From: Flavobacteriales bacterium UBA6051
GTDB lineage: Bacteria > Bacteroidota > Bacteroidia > Flavobacteriales_D > Crocinitomicaceae
Direction: 5' to 3'
Assembly: GCA_002427735.1 (NCBI GenBank)
Contig: DIYP01000008.1
Location: forward strand, 1 to 64,000
Length of the DNA stretch: 64,000 nt
Made by a program: the position numbers and the translations under genes. Positions 1 through 8,365 of this stretch are shown piece after piece. Below the pieces are notes generated by a model. That model saw nothing but the letters and a program-made list of their open reading frames with translations, was not told the origin of the DNA and made no database searches. Position 1 is the first letter of the stretch, and each line of letters starts with the position of its first letter.

Positions 1-1857
1 ACGTCACTGAATATGTTCCTGGAGTTGATGCGCTTAAGTCAATCTCACCAGTCGAAGCATTGATACTTAAACCAGCAGTTGAACCAAATGTCCCTCCTGT
101 CAAACCTGTAATTGTTGGCGTTGGATCTACACCGCTAATACAATAAGAAGCAGCACCATAACTGAAGGAGGCATCATCTAAAGCATTAATTGTTACGATT
201 GCACTGCTTGAGTTTGAACAAGCACCACCTGTAGTGTATGTTACCGTATATGTTCCTGGAGTTGATGCACTCACATCAATTGCTCCGGTAGAAGCACTGA
301 TACTCAAACCAGCAGTTGAACTGAACGTTCCTCCTGTCAAGCCAGTAATTGTTGGCGTAGGGTCGGTATCATTCGAACAATAAGATGAAGCTGAATAGTT
401 GAATGAGGCATCATCCAAGGCATTGATCGTTACAGTCACACTGCTTGAATTTGAACAAGCACCACCTGTAGTGTATGTTACTGTATACGTTCCAGGCGTT
501 GATGCGCTTACATCAATTGCTCCGGTAATGAAGTTAATTGAGAGTCCTGGCGTCAAACTAAATGAACCACCTGTAACTCCAGTAACGGTAGGTGTTGGAT
601 CTGAACCATTCACACAATAGCTAGCAGCCGAATAACTGAATGAAGCATCATCCAATGTATTAATCGTAACGCTTACACTACTTGAATTCGAACACGCTCC
701 ACTTGTAGTGTACGTCACTGAATATGTTCCTGGAATTGATGCGCTTAAGTCAATCTCACCTGTAGAAGCATTGATACTTAAACCAGCAGTTGAACTAAAT
801 GTTCCTCCTGCCGAGCCAGTAATCGTTGGCGTTGGATCTACACCGCTAATACAATAAGAAGCAGCACCATAACTGAAGGAGGCATCATCTAAAGCGTTAA
901 TTGTTACGGTTGCACTGCTTGAATTTGAACAAGCACCGCTCGTAGTATACGTTACTGAGTATGTTCCTGGCGTTGATGCACTCACATCAATTGCTCCGGT
1001 AGAAGCATTGATACTCAAACCAGCAGTTGAACTGAACGTTCCTCCTGTCAAACCAGTAATGGTTGGTGTTGGATCAGCATCATTCGAACAATAAGATGAA
1101 GCTGAATAGTTGAATGAGGCATCATCCAAGGCATTGATCGTTACGGTCACACTGCTTGAGTTTGAACAAGCACCACCTGTAGTGTATGTTACCGTATACG
1201 TTCCAGGTGTTGATGCACTCACGTCAATTGCTCCAGTAATGAAGTTAATTGAGAGTCCTGGCGTCAAACTAAATGAACCACCTGTAACTCCAGTAACGGT
1301 AGGTGTCGGATCTGAACCATTCACACAATAGCTAGCAGCCGAATAACTGAATGAAGCATCATCCAATGTATTAATCGTAACGCTTACACTACTTGAATTC
1401 GGACACGCTCCACTTGTAGTATACGTCACTGAATATGTTCCTGGAGTCGATGCGCTTAAGTCAATCTCACCGGTAGAAGCATTGATACTTAAACCTGCAG
1501 TTGAACTAAATGTTCCTCCTGTTAAACCTGTAATTGTTGGTGTAGGGTCAGTATCATTTGAACAATAGGATGAAGCCGAATAGTTGAATGAAGCATCATC
1601 TAAGGCACTAATTGTAACTGCAACATTTGAATTATCCGGACATGTTCCTGCGGTTGTATAAGTTACTGCATAAACTCCTGGTGCGGAAGCACTAACATCA
1701 ATTACACCGGTTGACGCATTAATTGATAAACCTGCTGGTAAACTCGTAAATGTCCCTCCTGATGTTCCAGAAATTGTTGGAGTCGGATCTGTTGCATTCA
1801 CACAATACAATGAAGCACTATAGTTAAAGGTAGCGTCGTCATCTGGTGTAACAGTAA
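1..1857 (-). repeat. Tandem 237-bp coding repeats grouped in a 711-bp higher-order unit
   Basis: The sequence encoding the DDASFxYxAxxYC start of each unit recurs at 171, 408, 645, 882, 1119, 1356 and 1593, exactly 237 bp (79 residues) apart. A more diverged first unit lies near 1833. Three unit types can be told apart by the residues after the Tyr-Cys pair (CISGVD, CSND, CVNGS), and they recur in the same order every 711 bp. Positions 399-620 and 1110-1331 translate identically on the opposite strand and differ only at scattered bases. The array runs off the left edge. Each unit looks like an Ig/PKD-type beta-sandwich with one N-terminal Cys (SYC) and one C-terminal Cys (GACSNS or similar). 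Confidence 0.93.
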
Positions 1858-4800
1858 CCGTTACTGAACCACACGCACCAAGCGTTGCACAGCCACCTTC
1901 ACCCCTTACAAAGTAAGTTGTCGTTGTGGAAGGAGTTACATCAAAAGTAGCACCAGCAGTAGTCCCTACAAGTGTTCCACCACAGGTACCCGAATAAATA
2001 CTCCAAGCTGTTGCATCATTCAAGTTTCCTGAAATATTCAATGTAGCGGTATTCCCATCGCAAATGGTAGTAGGCGATGAATTCACGACCGGTACATCTG
2101 GATTCGTACAACCTCCTACTCCTGTTAGATTAATGTTATCCAGATATAAATATTGACCATATCCCGAAATATTTCTGAAAATGATATCTACTTTAGGATT
2201 ACCTATATAAGCGGTTAAATCAATTGTCTCAGTTCTCCAAACAGTCGGTGCTGTATATGCGCCCGTTTGAGCTGGCTCTGTTTGCAGAGCAGTTCCAGCC
2301 GCAGAATAGATTGGAGTATACGATTGACCACAATCAGTTGAAATCAAAACATCCAATTGATCAAACAAAGTACCGTTGTAAGGCGCATATGCAACATCAA
2401 ACTCAAGTTGGGCCGATGTAAGTCCTGTGAAATCCGCAGGAGGCATTACTAAATCGTCCTCATCTCCGGTCATATCAGTATTGTAATTGTCAAATACAGC
2501 TGAACTAGCAGCAGTTGGAGCATTCCCGTTTCCTCCATCTCTTACCCAAGTAATTGGATTCCCTCCATTTACAATAGACCAGTTTGTCGGTGGGAATGTC
2601 GCCGCAACGAAACCTTCTGAGATTGGAAGTGCATTACCAGTTCCTGGAAGAACCGTAATTACATTTGTTTGGAGGTCAGTATCCGTCCCAAACGCATTGG
2701 TAACGTCTAACTGAGCGTTAAAAGTTCCTGTTGAGTTGTATGTAATGATATGTGGTCCCGCTCCAGTTGCCGAAGCAGGTGTACCACTTGGAAATGTCCA
2801 TGCCCATGTTGCCGCTCCAGTTGAAGCATCTGTATAAGTTACGGTTGTTCCCTGACAAATCGTTGTAGGCGAAGCCGTGAACGAAGCCGTAGGCGGAGTC
2901 GTGCTTGTTTCACCGAAAAGGAAGAAATCAAACGGCGACTCGTCACAGTCATTTGTACCGAAGGAAACTACTGCATTGAATGTTCCCGCCGACAATGGAT
3001 TGAAATCAATACTAAATGTTGTAGATCCGCCTGCTGGAACAGTGAGCGTTCCAAATGAAGTATTCACTGAAAATTCAGCACCACCAGTAATCGTAATAGG
3101 GGCCGTTAAGATTAAATCAGTCGTTCCAGAGTTGGAAACGGTAAAAGTAGCCGTTGTTGTAGATCCTTGTCCTACCAACCCAAAGTCGTAAGCACCTCCA
3201 TCTACAATATCATTCCCAGACTCGGACACATTAATTTCTCCGGGCGTAACCGCTCGGAACTCAAAATTGTCTACATAAAGATTTCCTCCGTTACCACCAT
3301 TGGTTGCTCTAAATCTGAATTGAACATTTTGCGAACTTGCAGTTACAAAAGGAGAAAGATCAATTACTTCATTTCTCCAATCACCAGCTGCATCAGGAAT
3401 CCAGAAGCCATTGAAATTCGCTGTCACCGTGCGTAAGCCATTTCCTTGTTGATCATAAATAGGCGTTGGTTGCCAGGTATTTCCACAGTCCAACGAGATT
3501 TCGACTCTTAACCTGTCAGAACTTCCATTTACCCGCTTCCTGTAAGCAACATCAAATGCCATTTCCGCAGATGAGGCATTACATGGAAGAATGAAGAGTG
3601 GCGTATAAAGATACTCATCGGCATTCGTCCCATTCTGATAATTTGTCATTAAAGCGCAGTCATTGGGAGATGTTCCATCACTCGCAACTCCGGTACCTCC
3701 AACCCACTCATAACAATCTCCATTTGGATTATCCACTCCCCATCTTAGATCTGGTGGAAATACACCTGTTTCAAAATCCTGTGAATAATCTGGTGCGAAT
3801 CCATTTGAGATAGCAAAAACCATAGTGGTCGTATCATAGGTTGGATCAGGGTCCGTCACACCATTCGGCAAAATAGAATAAGCGCTCAATGTATGCGTTC
3901 CAAGGAAAATAGGAGAACCAGGCAACGTAACACTTGTCTCATTTCCGGGAGCAATATTCCCAGTCCAATTGAATGAAACTGGTGTTCCACCGTTTATAGT
4001 ATATTCAATAGTTGCTGACGTAAGATTTGAGGACCCACGGTTTCGCAATGTCACCTCTGGAATCACCGTTCCTGGACAATTATCTCCAAATGGACTAGTA
4101 ATATCGATAATCGAAGCATCGCTTACTGCGGGTGGAATGCAGGCATCGGAACGAATCAAAGAAGCTCTGATCGGACTATTTTCCAGTACTGTACGCATTC
4201 TCATTTTCTGATCTTCGGTGAAGATATTCATACACAAATCATTGGTATAATCCATGTAATTCTCCACCATATCATTAGGGTCTCCATTGGGGTCGGTACA
4301 ACTATTCGTTGTTGGACAGCCGTAATTAGGATTATCCGATAATGGCGTATCAGCACAGAAATCATCCACACCACAACCTCCATCACCCCAAATGTGGCGA
4401 AGTCCGAGCCAGTGACCAATTTCATGTGTCGCAGTTCTTCCTTCGTTGAATGGAGCAGGTTGACCATTTACAGCGCTCTTACCAATACTAGAATAGAGCA
4501 TTACAACTCCATCGGTATTGACATTTTGTGTATTACATCCCATACCGCCCAAAACAGTAGTCGGGAACTGTGCATATCCAAGAATACCTCCTGTAATATC
4601 TACAGACCAGAAATTCATGTATTCTGCCGCATCATATCCTTGTGTAGCGATTGTGTAAGGTTTAATCGTACCGTCGATAAAAGCTGTAGCATAAGGCGGC
4701 GCTCCCCAGCCTAACGAATTTCGGTTGATTCTATTGATACCATCTTCTCCGGCTGGAAAGGCTGTTCCGTCAGGCCGTCTTCTTGCCAAACAAAACTCAA

Positions 4801-5209
4801 TCTCCGTATCTGCTCCGTCTGGGTGTGTGTTGTAACCATTAGTCCCGAAAATGCGACGAAAATCTTCATTCAAAACATCAATCTGAGACTGAATCACGGC
4901 CTGAGATAAGTTCGTTCCTGTACCGACTGCTTCACCATTATGTATGACATGAACAATCACCGGAATTTGGTATACCCCATTGATGATCAGTGAATTTTGA
5001 GCAGCGTTCTTTTTTGCCACTATGGCCTTATTGAGCCAATCTTCAAAATCCTGTTCCGATTGCAGACCTGGATTATTTGCTCTCCGCATCGAATCCATTT
5101 GCATAGTAGCACAGCGGATCACCTGAGCGTGAGAAAGCGAAAAGTTAATGAATAGAAATAAAAAAGCGAGCCCGAGATTTCGGGCCACCGACGAGGTTTT
5201 GAGTTTCAT
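1..5209 (-). CDS. Giant secreted M43 (pappalysin-like) zinc metalloprotease with Ig-like repeats, C-terminus off window
   Basis: The frame is open on the minus strand from an ATG at 5209 to the window edge, about 1736 residues, and its C-terminal end is missing. A signal peptide (MKLKTSS..FSLSHAQ) comes first. The catalytic zinc motif HEIGHWLGLRH is at about residues 262-272, and a Met-turn (NYMDY, Met about 319) follows, which is the M43 pattern. After the catalytic domain I read an adhesion-type region, a MAM/jelly-roll-like segment, an abnormal-spindle-like beta domain, a PKD-like domain (PTASFTASPTTICQG), a second MAM-like segment, an Ig-like domain, and then 79-residue repeats. Such proteins are usually exported by type IX secretion with a C-terminal sorting signal, which would lie outside the window. 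The gene starts 118 bp after ftsY on the same strand. I saw no frameshift. The family call is firm; the substrate is unknown. Confidence 0.9.
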   Translation of the reverse strand, partial: MKLKTSSVARNLGLAFLFLFINFSLSHAQVIRCATMQMDSMRRANNPGLQSEQDFEDWLNKAIVAKKNAAQNSLIINGVYQIPVIVHVIHNGEAVGTGTNLSQAVIQSQIDVLNEDFRRIFGTNGYNTHPDGADTEIEFCLARRRPDGTAFPAGEDGINRINRNSLGWGAPPYATAFIDGTIKPYTIATQGYDAAEYMNFWSVDITGGILGYAQFPTTVLGGMGCNTQNVNTDGVVMLYSSIGKSAVNGQPAPFNEGRTATHEIGHWLGLRHIWGDGGCGVDDFCADTPLSDNPNYGCPTTNSCTDPNGDPNDMVENYMDYTNDLCMNIFTEDQKMRMRTVLENSPIRASLIRSDACIPPAVSDASIIDITSPFGDNCPGTVIPEVTLRNRGSSNLTSATIEYTINGGTPVSFNWTGNIAPGNETSVTLPGSPIFLGTHTLSAYSILPNGVTDPDPTYDTTTMVFAISNGFAPDYSQDFETGVFPPDLRWGVDNPNGDCYEWVGGTGVASDGTSPNDCALMTNYQNGTNADEYLYTPLFILPCNASSAEMAFDVAYRKRVNGSSDRLRVEISLDCGNTWQPTPIYDQQGNGLRTVTANFNGFWIPDAAGDWRNEVIDLSPFVTASSQNVQFRFRATNGGNGGNLYVDNFEFRAVTPGEINVSESGNDIVDGGAYDFGLVGQGSTTTATFTVSNSGTTDLILTAPITITGGAEFSVNTSFGTLTVPAGGSTTFSIDFNPLSAGTFNAVVSFGTNDCDESPFDFFLFGETSTTPPTASFTASPTTICQGTTVTYTDASTGAATWAWTFPSGTPASATGAGPHIITYNSTGTFNAQLDVTNAFGTDTDLQTNVITVLPGTGNALPISEGFVAATFPPTNWSIVNGGNPITWVRDGGNGNAPTAASSAVFDNYNTDMTGDEDDLVMPPADFTGLTSAQLEFDVAYAPYNGTLFDQLDVLISTDCGQSYTPIYSAAGTALQTEPAQTGAYTAPTVWRTETIDLTAYIGNPKVDIIFRNISGYGQYLYLDNINLTGVGGCTNPDVPVVNSSPTTICDGNTATLNISGNLNDATAWSIYSGTCGGTLVGTTAGATFDVTPSTTTTYFVRGEGGCATLGACGSVTVTVTPDDDATFNYSASLYCVNATDPTPTISGTSGGTFTSLPAGLSINASTGVIDVSASAPGVYAVTYTTAGTCPDNSNVAVTISALDDASFNYSASSYCSNDTDPTPTITGLTGGTFSSTAGLSINASTGEIDLSASTPGTYSVTYTTSGACPNSSSVSVTINTLDDASFSYSAASYCVNGSDPTPTVTGVTGGSFSLTPGLSINFITGAIDVSASTPGTYTVTYTTGGACSNSSSVTVTINALDDASFNYSASSYCSNDADPTPTITGLTGGTFSSTAGLSINASTGAIDVSASTPGTYSVTYTTSGACSNSSSATVTINALDDASFSYGAASYCISGVDPTPTITGSAGGTFSSTAGLSINASTGEIDLSASIPGTYSVTYTTSGACSNSSSVSVTINTLDDASFSYSAASYCVNGSDPTPTVTGVTGGSFSLTPGLSINFITGAIDVSASTPGTYTVTYTTGGACSNSSSVTVTINALDDASFNYSASSYCSNDTDPTPTITGLTGGTFSSTAGLSISASTGAIDVSASTPGTYTVTYTTGGACSNSSSAIVTINALDDASFSYGAASYCISGVDPTPTITGLTGGTFGSTAGLSINASTGEIDLSASTPGTYSVT

Positions 5210-5327
5210 AGTTTCCTAGTTTAGCTGACCTAAAATAGGATTTTGAAAAGAAACTTACAAGAAATATTAGATTCTATTGCGCCCTTTTAATTGCTCAAAA
5301 CTGCAATAAAAACAGCTAACTCATTCA

Positions 5328-6281
5328 TTATGAAAAGAGAGAATCGACGAACTCAGCTCGGTGAAAAGGTTGTAAATCTTCTATGCCTTCTCCGACACCA
5401 ATATACTTTACTGGGATCTTCATTTGATCAGAAATTCCAATCACTACTCCGCCCTTTGCCGTTCCATCCAACTTTGTTATGGCTAATGCATTAATATCTG
5501 TCACAGCGGCGAATTGCTTCGCTTGCTCATAGGCATTTTGCCCAGTCGATCCATCCAAAACCAACAATACCTCATGAGGAGCGTTTGGAATCACCTTATC
5601 CATAACGCGTTTAATTTTCCCCAACTCGTTCATAAGGTTCACCTTGTTATGTAAACGTCCAGCAGTATCAATAATGACAACATCTGCATCTTGTGCTTTT
5701 GCAGATTGTAATGCATCAAAAGCAACAGACGCAGGATCTGCTCCCATTCCTTGTTGCACGATTGGAACACCGACTCTTTCAGACCAAATAATCAATTGGT
5801 CTACCGCTGCCGCTCTAAAAGTATCTGAAGCCCCTAAAACGACCTTTTTTCCATTTTGTTTGAATTGATTCGCCAGCTTTCCGATAGTCGTGGTCTTACC
5901 TACCCCATTTACTCCAACCACCATAACAACATGAGGACCGTCAGCATGCTTCGGCACTTCAAAATCAACTTCGTTAAAAGCGTTGTTTTCTTCAAGTAAG
6001 CTTGTAATTTCTTCTTTAAGAATTGTATTTAGCTCATCAACACCAAGCACCTTATCCCTCGCTACACGCTCTTCAATCTTATCAATAATCTTCAATGTAG
6101 TTTCTACTCCAACATCTGATGTTATCAATACTTCTTCAAGGTTATCCAAAACCTCCGCATCAACCTTGGATTTACCAACAATAGATCGCGTTAACTTTGA
6201 GAAAAAACCTTGCTTTGTTTTCTCTAGTCCCTTATCGAGCGTTTCTTTCTTTTCCTTCGAGAAAAAATTAAATAATGCCAT
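5328..6281 (-). CDS. ftsY: Signal recognition particle receptor FtsY
   Basis: This is the SRP receptor GTPase (317 aa), which docks SRP-ribosome complexes at the inner membrane for co-translational insertion. A short charged N-terminus (MALFNFFSKEKK) and a helical N domain precede the NG GTPase. The P-loop GVNGVGKTTTIGKLAN, DTAGR (G3) and TKLDGTAKGG (G4 and closing loop) are all visible. The acidic A domain is very short, as is usual in Bacteroidota. A TTG six bases upstream (6287) would add two residues, but ATG at 6281 fits the family better. It is the last gene of the rpmB-rpmG-DUF4295-ftsY cluster, separated from DUF4295 by a terminator-like hairpin. The rimO gene that commonly follows in flavobacteria is absent here. 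Confidence 0.96.
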   Translation of the reverse strand: MALFNFFSKEKKETLDKGLEKTKQGFFSKLTRSIVGKSKVDAEVLDNLEEVLITSDVGVETTLKIIDKIEERVARDKVLGVDELNTILKEEITSLLEENNAFNEVDFEVPKHADGPHVVMVVGVNGVGKTTTIGKLANQFKQNGKKVVLGASDTFRAAAVDQLIIWSERVGVPIVQQGMGADPASVAFDALQSAKAQDADVVIIDTAGRLHNKVNLMNELGKIKRVMDKVIPNAPHEVLLVLDGSTGQNAYEQAKQFAAVTDINALAITKLDGTAKGGVVIGISDQMKIPVKYIGVGEGIEDLQPFHRAEFVDSLFS

Positions 6282-6287
6282 AGTCAA

Positions 6288-6323
6288 AAATAAGAAAAGC
6301 TCCCGTCAATCACGGAAGCTTTA
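6288..6323 (-). terminator. Hairpin with T-rich tail between DUF4295 gene and ftsY
   Basis: Read on the minus strand, AAAGCTTCCGT, a loop, then ACGGGAGCTTT forms a stem with one mismatch, followed by a T-rich run (TTTTCTTATTTTT) just before the ftsY ATG. It could terminate or attenuate transcription from the ribosomal-protein genes into ftsY. Confidence 0.6.
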
Positions 6324-6348
6324 AACTTTTTATAATATCTAAAGAGTA

Positions 6349-6504
6349 TTAGTTCTTATCGAACCACTCCTTCACTTTATCGTTGTGAACGATTTCTTCT
6401 TTAAATGCATAAGAACCTGTTTTTTCAGACTTATACATCTTAATTACCTTTGTGTGCTCTTTTCCGCCACCTTTTTGTAACGATGCTACTACTTTCTTTG
6501 CCAT
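6349..6504 (-). CDS. DUF4295 family small basic protein
   Basis: A 51-residue protein starting MAKKVVASLQKGGGKEHTKV and ending KVKEWFDKN. Length, sequence and position between rpmG and ftsY match the Bacteroidota-specific DUF4295 family. Nine of its first 29 residues are Lys. Its function is not established; its fixed place beside the L28 and L33 genes suggests a ribosome-associated role (inference). ATG start, TAA stop. Confidence 0.9.
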   Translation of the reverse strand: MAKKVVASLQKGGGKEHTKVIKMYKSEKTGSYAFKEEIVHNDKVKEWFDKN

Positions 6505-6560
6505 GTCTTTTCTGTTTAAACTGCGCTAACGCTTGTTTGTATCAGACGTTACACGTCTTC

Positions 6561-6743
6561 TTATTTAATCTCTTTATGAAGTGTGTAACGCTTCAAGATT
6601 GGGTTAAACTTCTTAATCTCCAAACGGTCTGGAGTATTCTTTCTGTTCTTAGTTGTAATGTAACGAGATGTTCCTGGCATACCAGAGTCTTTGTGCTCAG
6701 TACACTCTAAAATCACCTGAATTCTATTTCCTTTCTTCGCCAT
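6561..6743 (-). CDS. rpmG: 50S ribosomal protein L33
   Basis: 60 aa, starting MAKKGNRIQVILECTEHK and containing the L33 core TSRYITTKNRKNTPDRLEIKKFNP and the C-terminal KRYTLHKEIK. It is a component of the large ribosomal subunit near the E site. Only one Cys is present, so this is the zinc-free (C-minus) form, without the two CxxC pairs of the zinc-binding paralogue. It lies between rpmB and the DUF4295 gene on the same strand, the usual Bacteroidota order. Confidence 0.97.
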   Translation of the reverse strand: MAKKGNRIQVILECTEHKDSGMPGTSRYITTKNRKNTPDRLEIKKFNPILKRYTLHKEIK

Positions 6744-6785
6744 CTTATTCTTTTTTAAAATTACCGTTATCGCAACGGGGACGAC

Positions 6786-6799
6786 CCGATAGCTATCGG
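6786..6799. repeat. Perfect 14-bp palindrome CCGATAGCTATCGG
   Basis: An exact palindrome in the short gap between rpmB and rpmG, one base downstream of the rpmB stop. It could form a 7-bp stem or be a protein site. From general knowledge I associate CCCGATAGCTATCGGG-type palindromes with many intergenic sites in Bacteroidota genomes, so this may be one copy of a dispersed family. It occurs once in this window as far as I can see. Confidence 0.7.
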
Positions 6800-6800
6800 A

Positions 6801-7037
6801 TTATTTTATATAACCTTTTGCTCTTGCTTCTTTCACACAAACTGAAATCCCCTTCTTATTGATTGTTCTCAATGCAGACGTCGAAATCTTCAACGTAATG
6901 TATTGATCCTCCTCTGGAAGATAGAACTTCTTTGTAATTAAATTCGGGTAAAACTTACGTTTCGTCTTACGTTGTGAGTGAGAAACATTGTTTCCCGTCA
7001 TAACTGTTTTCCCTGTGATTTGACAAACTCTTGACAT
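6801..7037 (-). CDS. rpmB: 50S ribosomal protein L28
   Basis: 78 aa, starting MSRVCQITGKTVMTGNNVSHSQ and containing KRKFYPNLITKKFYLPEE, the typical L28 pattern. It is a large-subunit ribosomal protein. It heads the rpmB-rpmG-DUF4295 group, 74 bp downstream of cinA on the same strand. The upstream gap holds TTTCTTTG on the minus strand, a one-mismatch -7 element, so the ribosomal genes may have their own promoter. Confidence 0.97.
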   Translation of the reverse strand: MSRVCQITGKTVMTGNNVSHSQRKTKRKFYPNLITKKFYLPEEDQYITLKISTSALRTINKKGISVCVKEARAKGYIK

Positions 7038-7111
7038 CTCTATTGTTTTATAACTTACACTAAAAGCGGGTGCAAAGAAACTATTATTTTCACTAAACTA
7101 CAAGTGAAACA

Positions 7112-8365
7112 CTAACTTTTTTCAATATTTATTTCAAGTAACTCACAACGTAATAAGTTGAGCGCGCTTAAAACTGATCTTCTGATATTTCGTTCACGAT
7201 TATTTCCGAATCTAAACTTCTTTGATAACACTCTTCCTTCACTCGCAACTCCAATCCAGACTGTTCCTACTGGCTTTTCCTCCGAGCCCCCATCGGGTCC
7301 TGCAATACCTGAAACCGATACGCAGAAATCTGTTGCAAGAATTGTCCTTCCATTTACAGCCATTTCCTCTACCACTTCTTTGCTCACCGCACCAAACTGA
7401 TCAAGAGTTTCTTGCCGCACATTTACTAACTCTGATTTTATGCGATTGGAATAACTGATTACGCTGCCTTCAAAATAAGACGACGAACCTGGAACTGAAA
7501 CGATGGATTGAGAAATTGCCCCACCCGTGCAACTTTCCACTGTAGACATTGTTTTTCCTTGCTCCAAAAGAATTTTTCCTACAACTTCCTGAAGAGAAGT
7601 ATGACCATCTCCAAAAACATAAGCGGGCAACCTTTCCTTAATGCTCCCTACGTAGCTGTCAACCAGTTTTTGTTTTTCATCATTGACTTCTGAAGATAAG
7701 CGTAGACGAACCGCACCTGGCGAGGGCAAATAGGCAAACCCAATTCCCTGTGCACGAATTTCGTCTTCAATATCTTCAATACGTTGCGCTATTACAGTCT
7801 CTCCCAAACCTTGCGTCTGAATCGTTTTATAATAAAGACTTTTCAATTCAAATTTCTCTCCTATACGAGGAATTACATGCTCCTGCATGAGGTACTTCAT
7901 TTCATACGGAACACCAGGCATGCTCACCAGCACTTTACCATCTCGCTCAATATAAATCCCTGGAGCCGTACCATGTGCGTTATGAAGAATTGTAGCAATT
8001 TCTGGCACCATTGCCTGTTGAACGTTAACATCAAGCACAGGACGACCAAAACTTGCGAATAGCGCCTCAACATTCTTCAATGTAGCTTCGTCATGTACCA
8101 GACGCGTATCAAAAAATTCGCAGATTACCTTTTTTGTAATATCATCTTTCGTTGGCCCTAAACCACCTGTGACTAAAACTACATCTACTCTCTTTAATGC
8201 TAGTTCAAATGCATTCAGCATGGATTGGCGTTCGTCACGAATAACAGTGCAATATTCAACACTGGCACCAAGGTCTGCAAGTCGAGCTCCCATCCATGCT
8301 GCATTTGTATTGATTGTTTGACCAATCAGGAGTTCATCTCCAATCGCAATTACTTCAACTTTCAT
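7112..8365 (-). CDS. cinA: CinA family protein (MoaB-like domain plus nicotinamide-nucleotide amidase)
   Basis: 417 aa, the full two-domain form. The N-terminal molybdopterin-binding-like domain (MKVEVIAIGDELLIGQTINTN; VTGGLGPTKDD; MPGVPYEMK) is linked to ADP-ribose pyrophosphatase activity in COG1058 proteins. The C-terminal CinA domain (STVESCTGGAISQSIV, SGIAGPDGG, KPVGTVWIG) is the nicotinamide mononucleotide deamidase used in NAD salvage. Its ATG overlaps the rlmD stop by four bases (ATGA), so the two are probably co-translated. A competence role is only historical in this phylum. Confidence 0.95.
   Translation of the reverse strand: MKVEVIAIGDELLIGQTINTNAAWMGARLADLGASVEYCTVIRDERQSMLNAFELALKRVDVVLVTGGLGPTKDDITKKVICEFFDTRLVHDEATLKNVEALFASFGRPVLDVNVQQAMVPEIATILHNAHGTAPGIYIERDGKVLVSMPGVPYEMKYLMQEHVIPRIGEKFELKSLYYKTIQTQGLGETVIAQRIEDIEDEIRAQGIGFAYLPSPGAVRLRLSSEVNDEKQKLVDSYVGSIKERLPAYVFGDGHTSLQEVVGKILLEQGKTMSTVESCTGGAISQSIVSVPGSSSYFEGSVISYSNRIKSELVNVRQETLDQFGAVSKEVVEEMAVNGRTILATDFCVSVSGIAGPDGGSEEKPVGTVWIGVASEGRVLSKKFRFGNNRERNIRRSVLSALNLLRCELLEINIEKS

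Noticed and set aside
399..1331. Two identical 73-residue plus-strand reading frames at 399-620 and 1110-1331
   Set aside because: They are antisense shadows of the protease repeats; their identity comes from the 711-bp repeat.
1..1857. Regular 237-bp spaced repeats that could suggest a CRISPR array or satellite DNA
   Set aside because: The repeats keep one long open reading frame and encode beta-sandwich units; unit size and lack of unique spacers exclude CRISPR.
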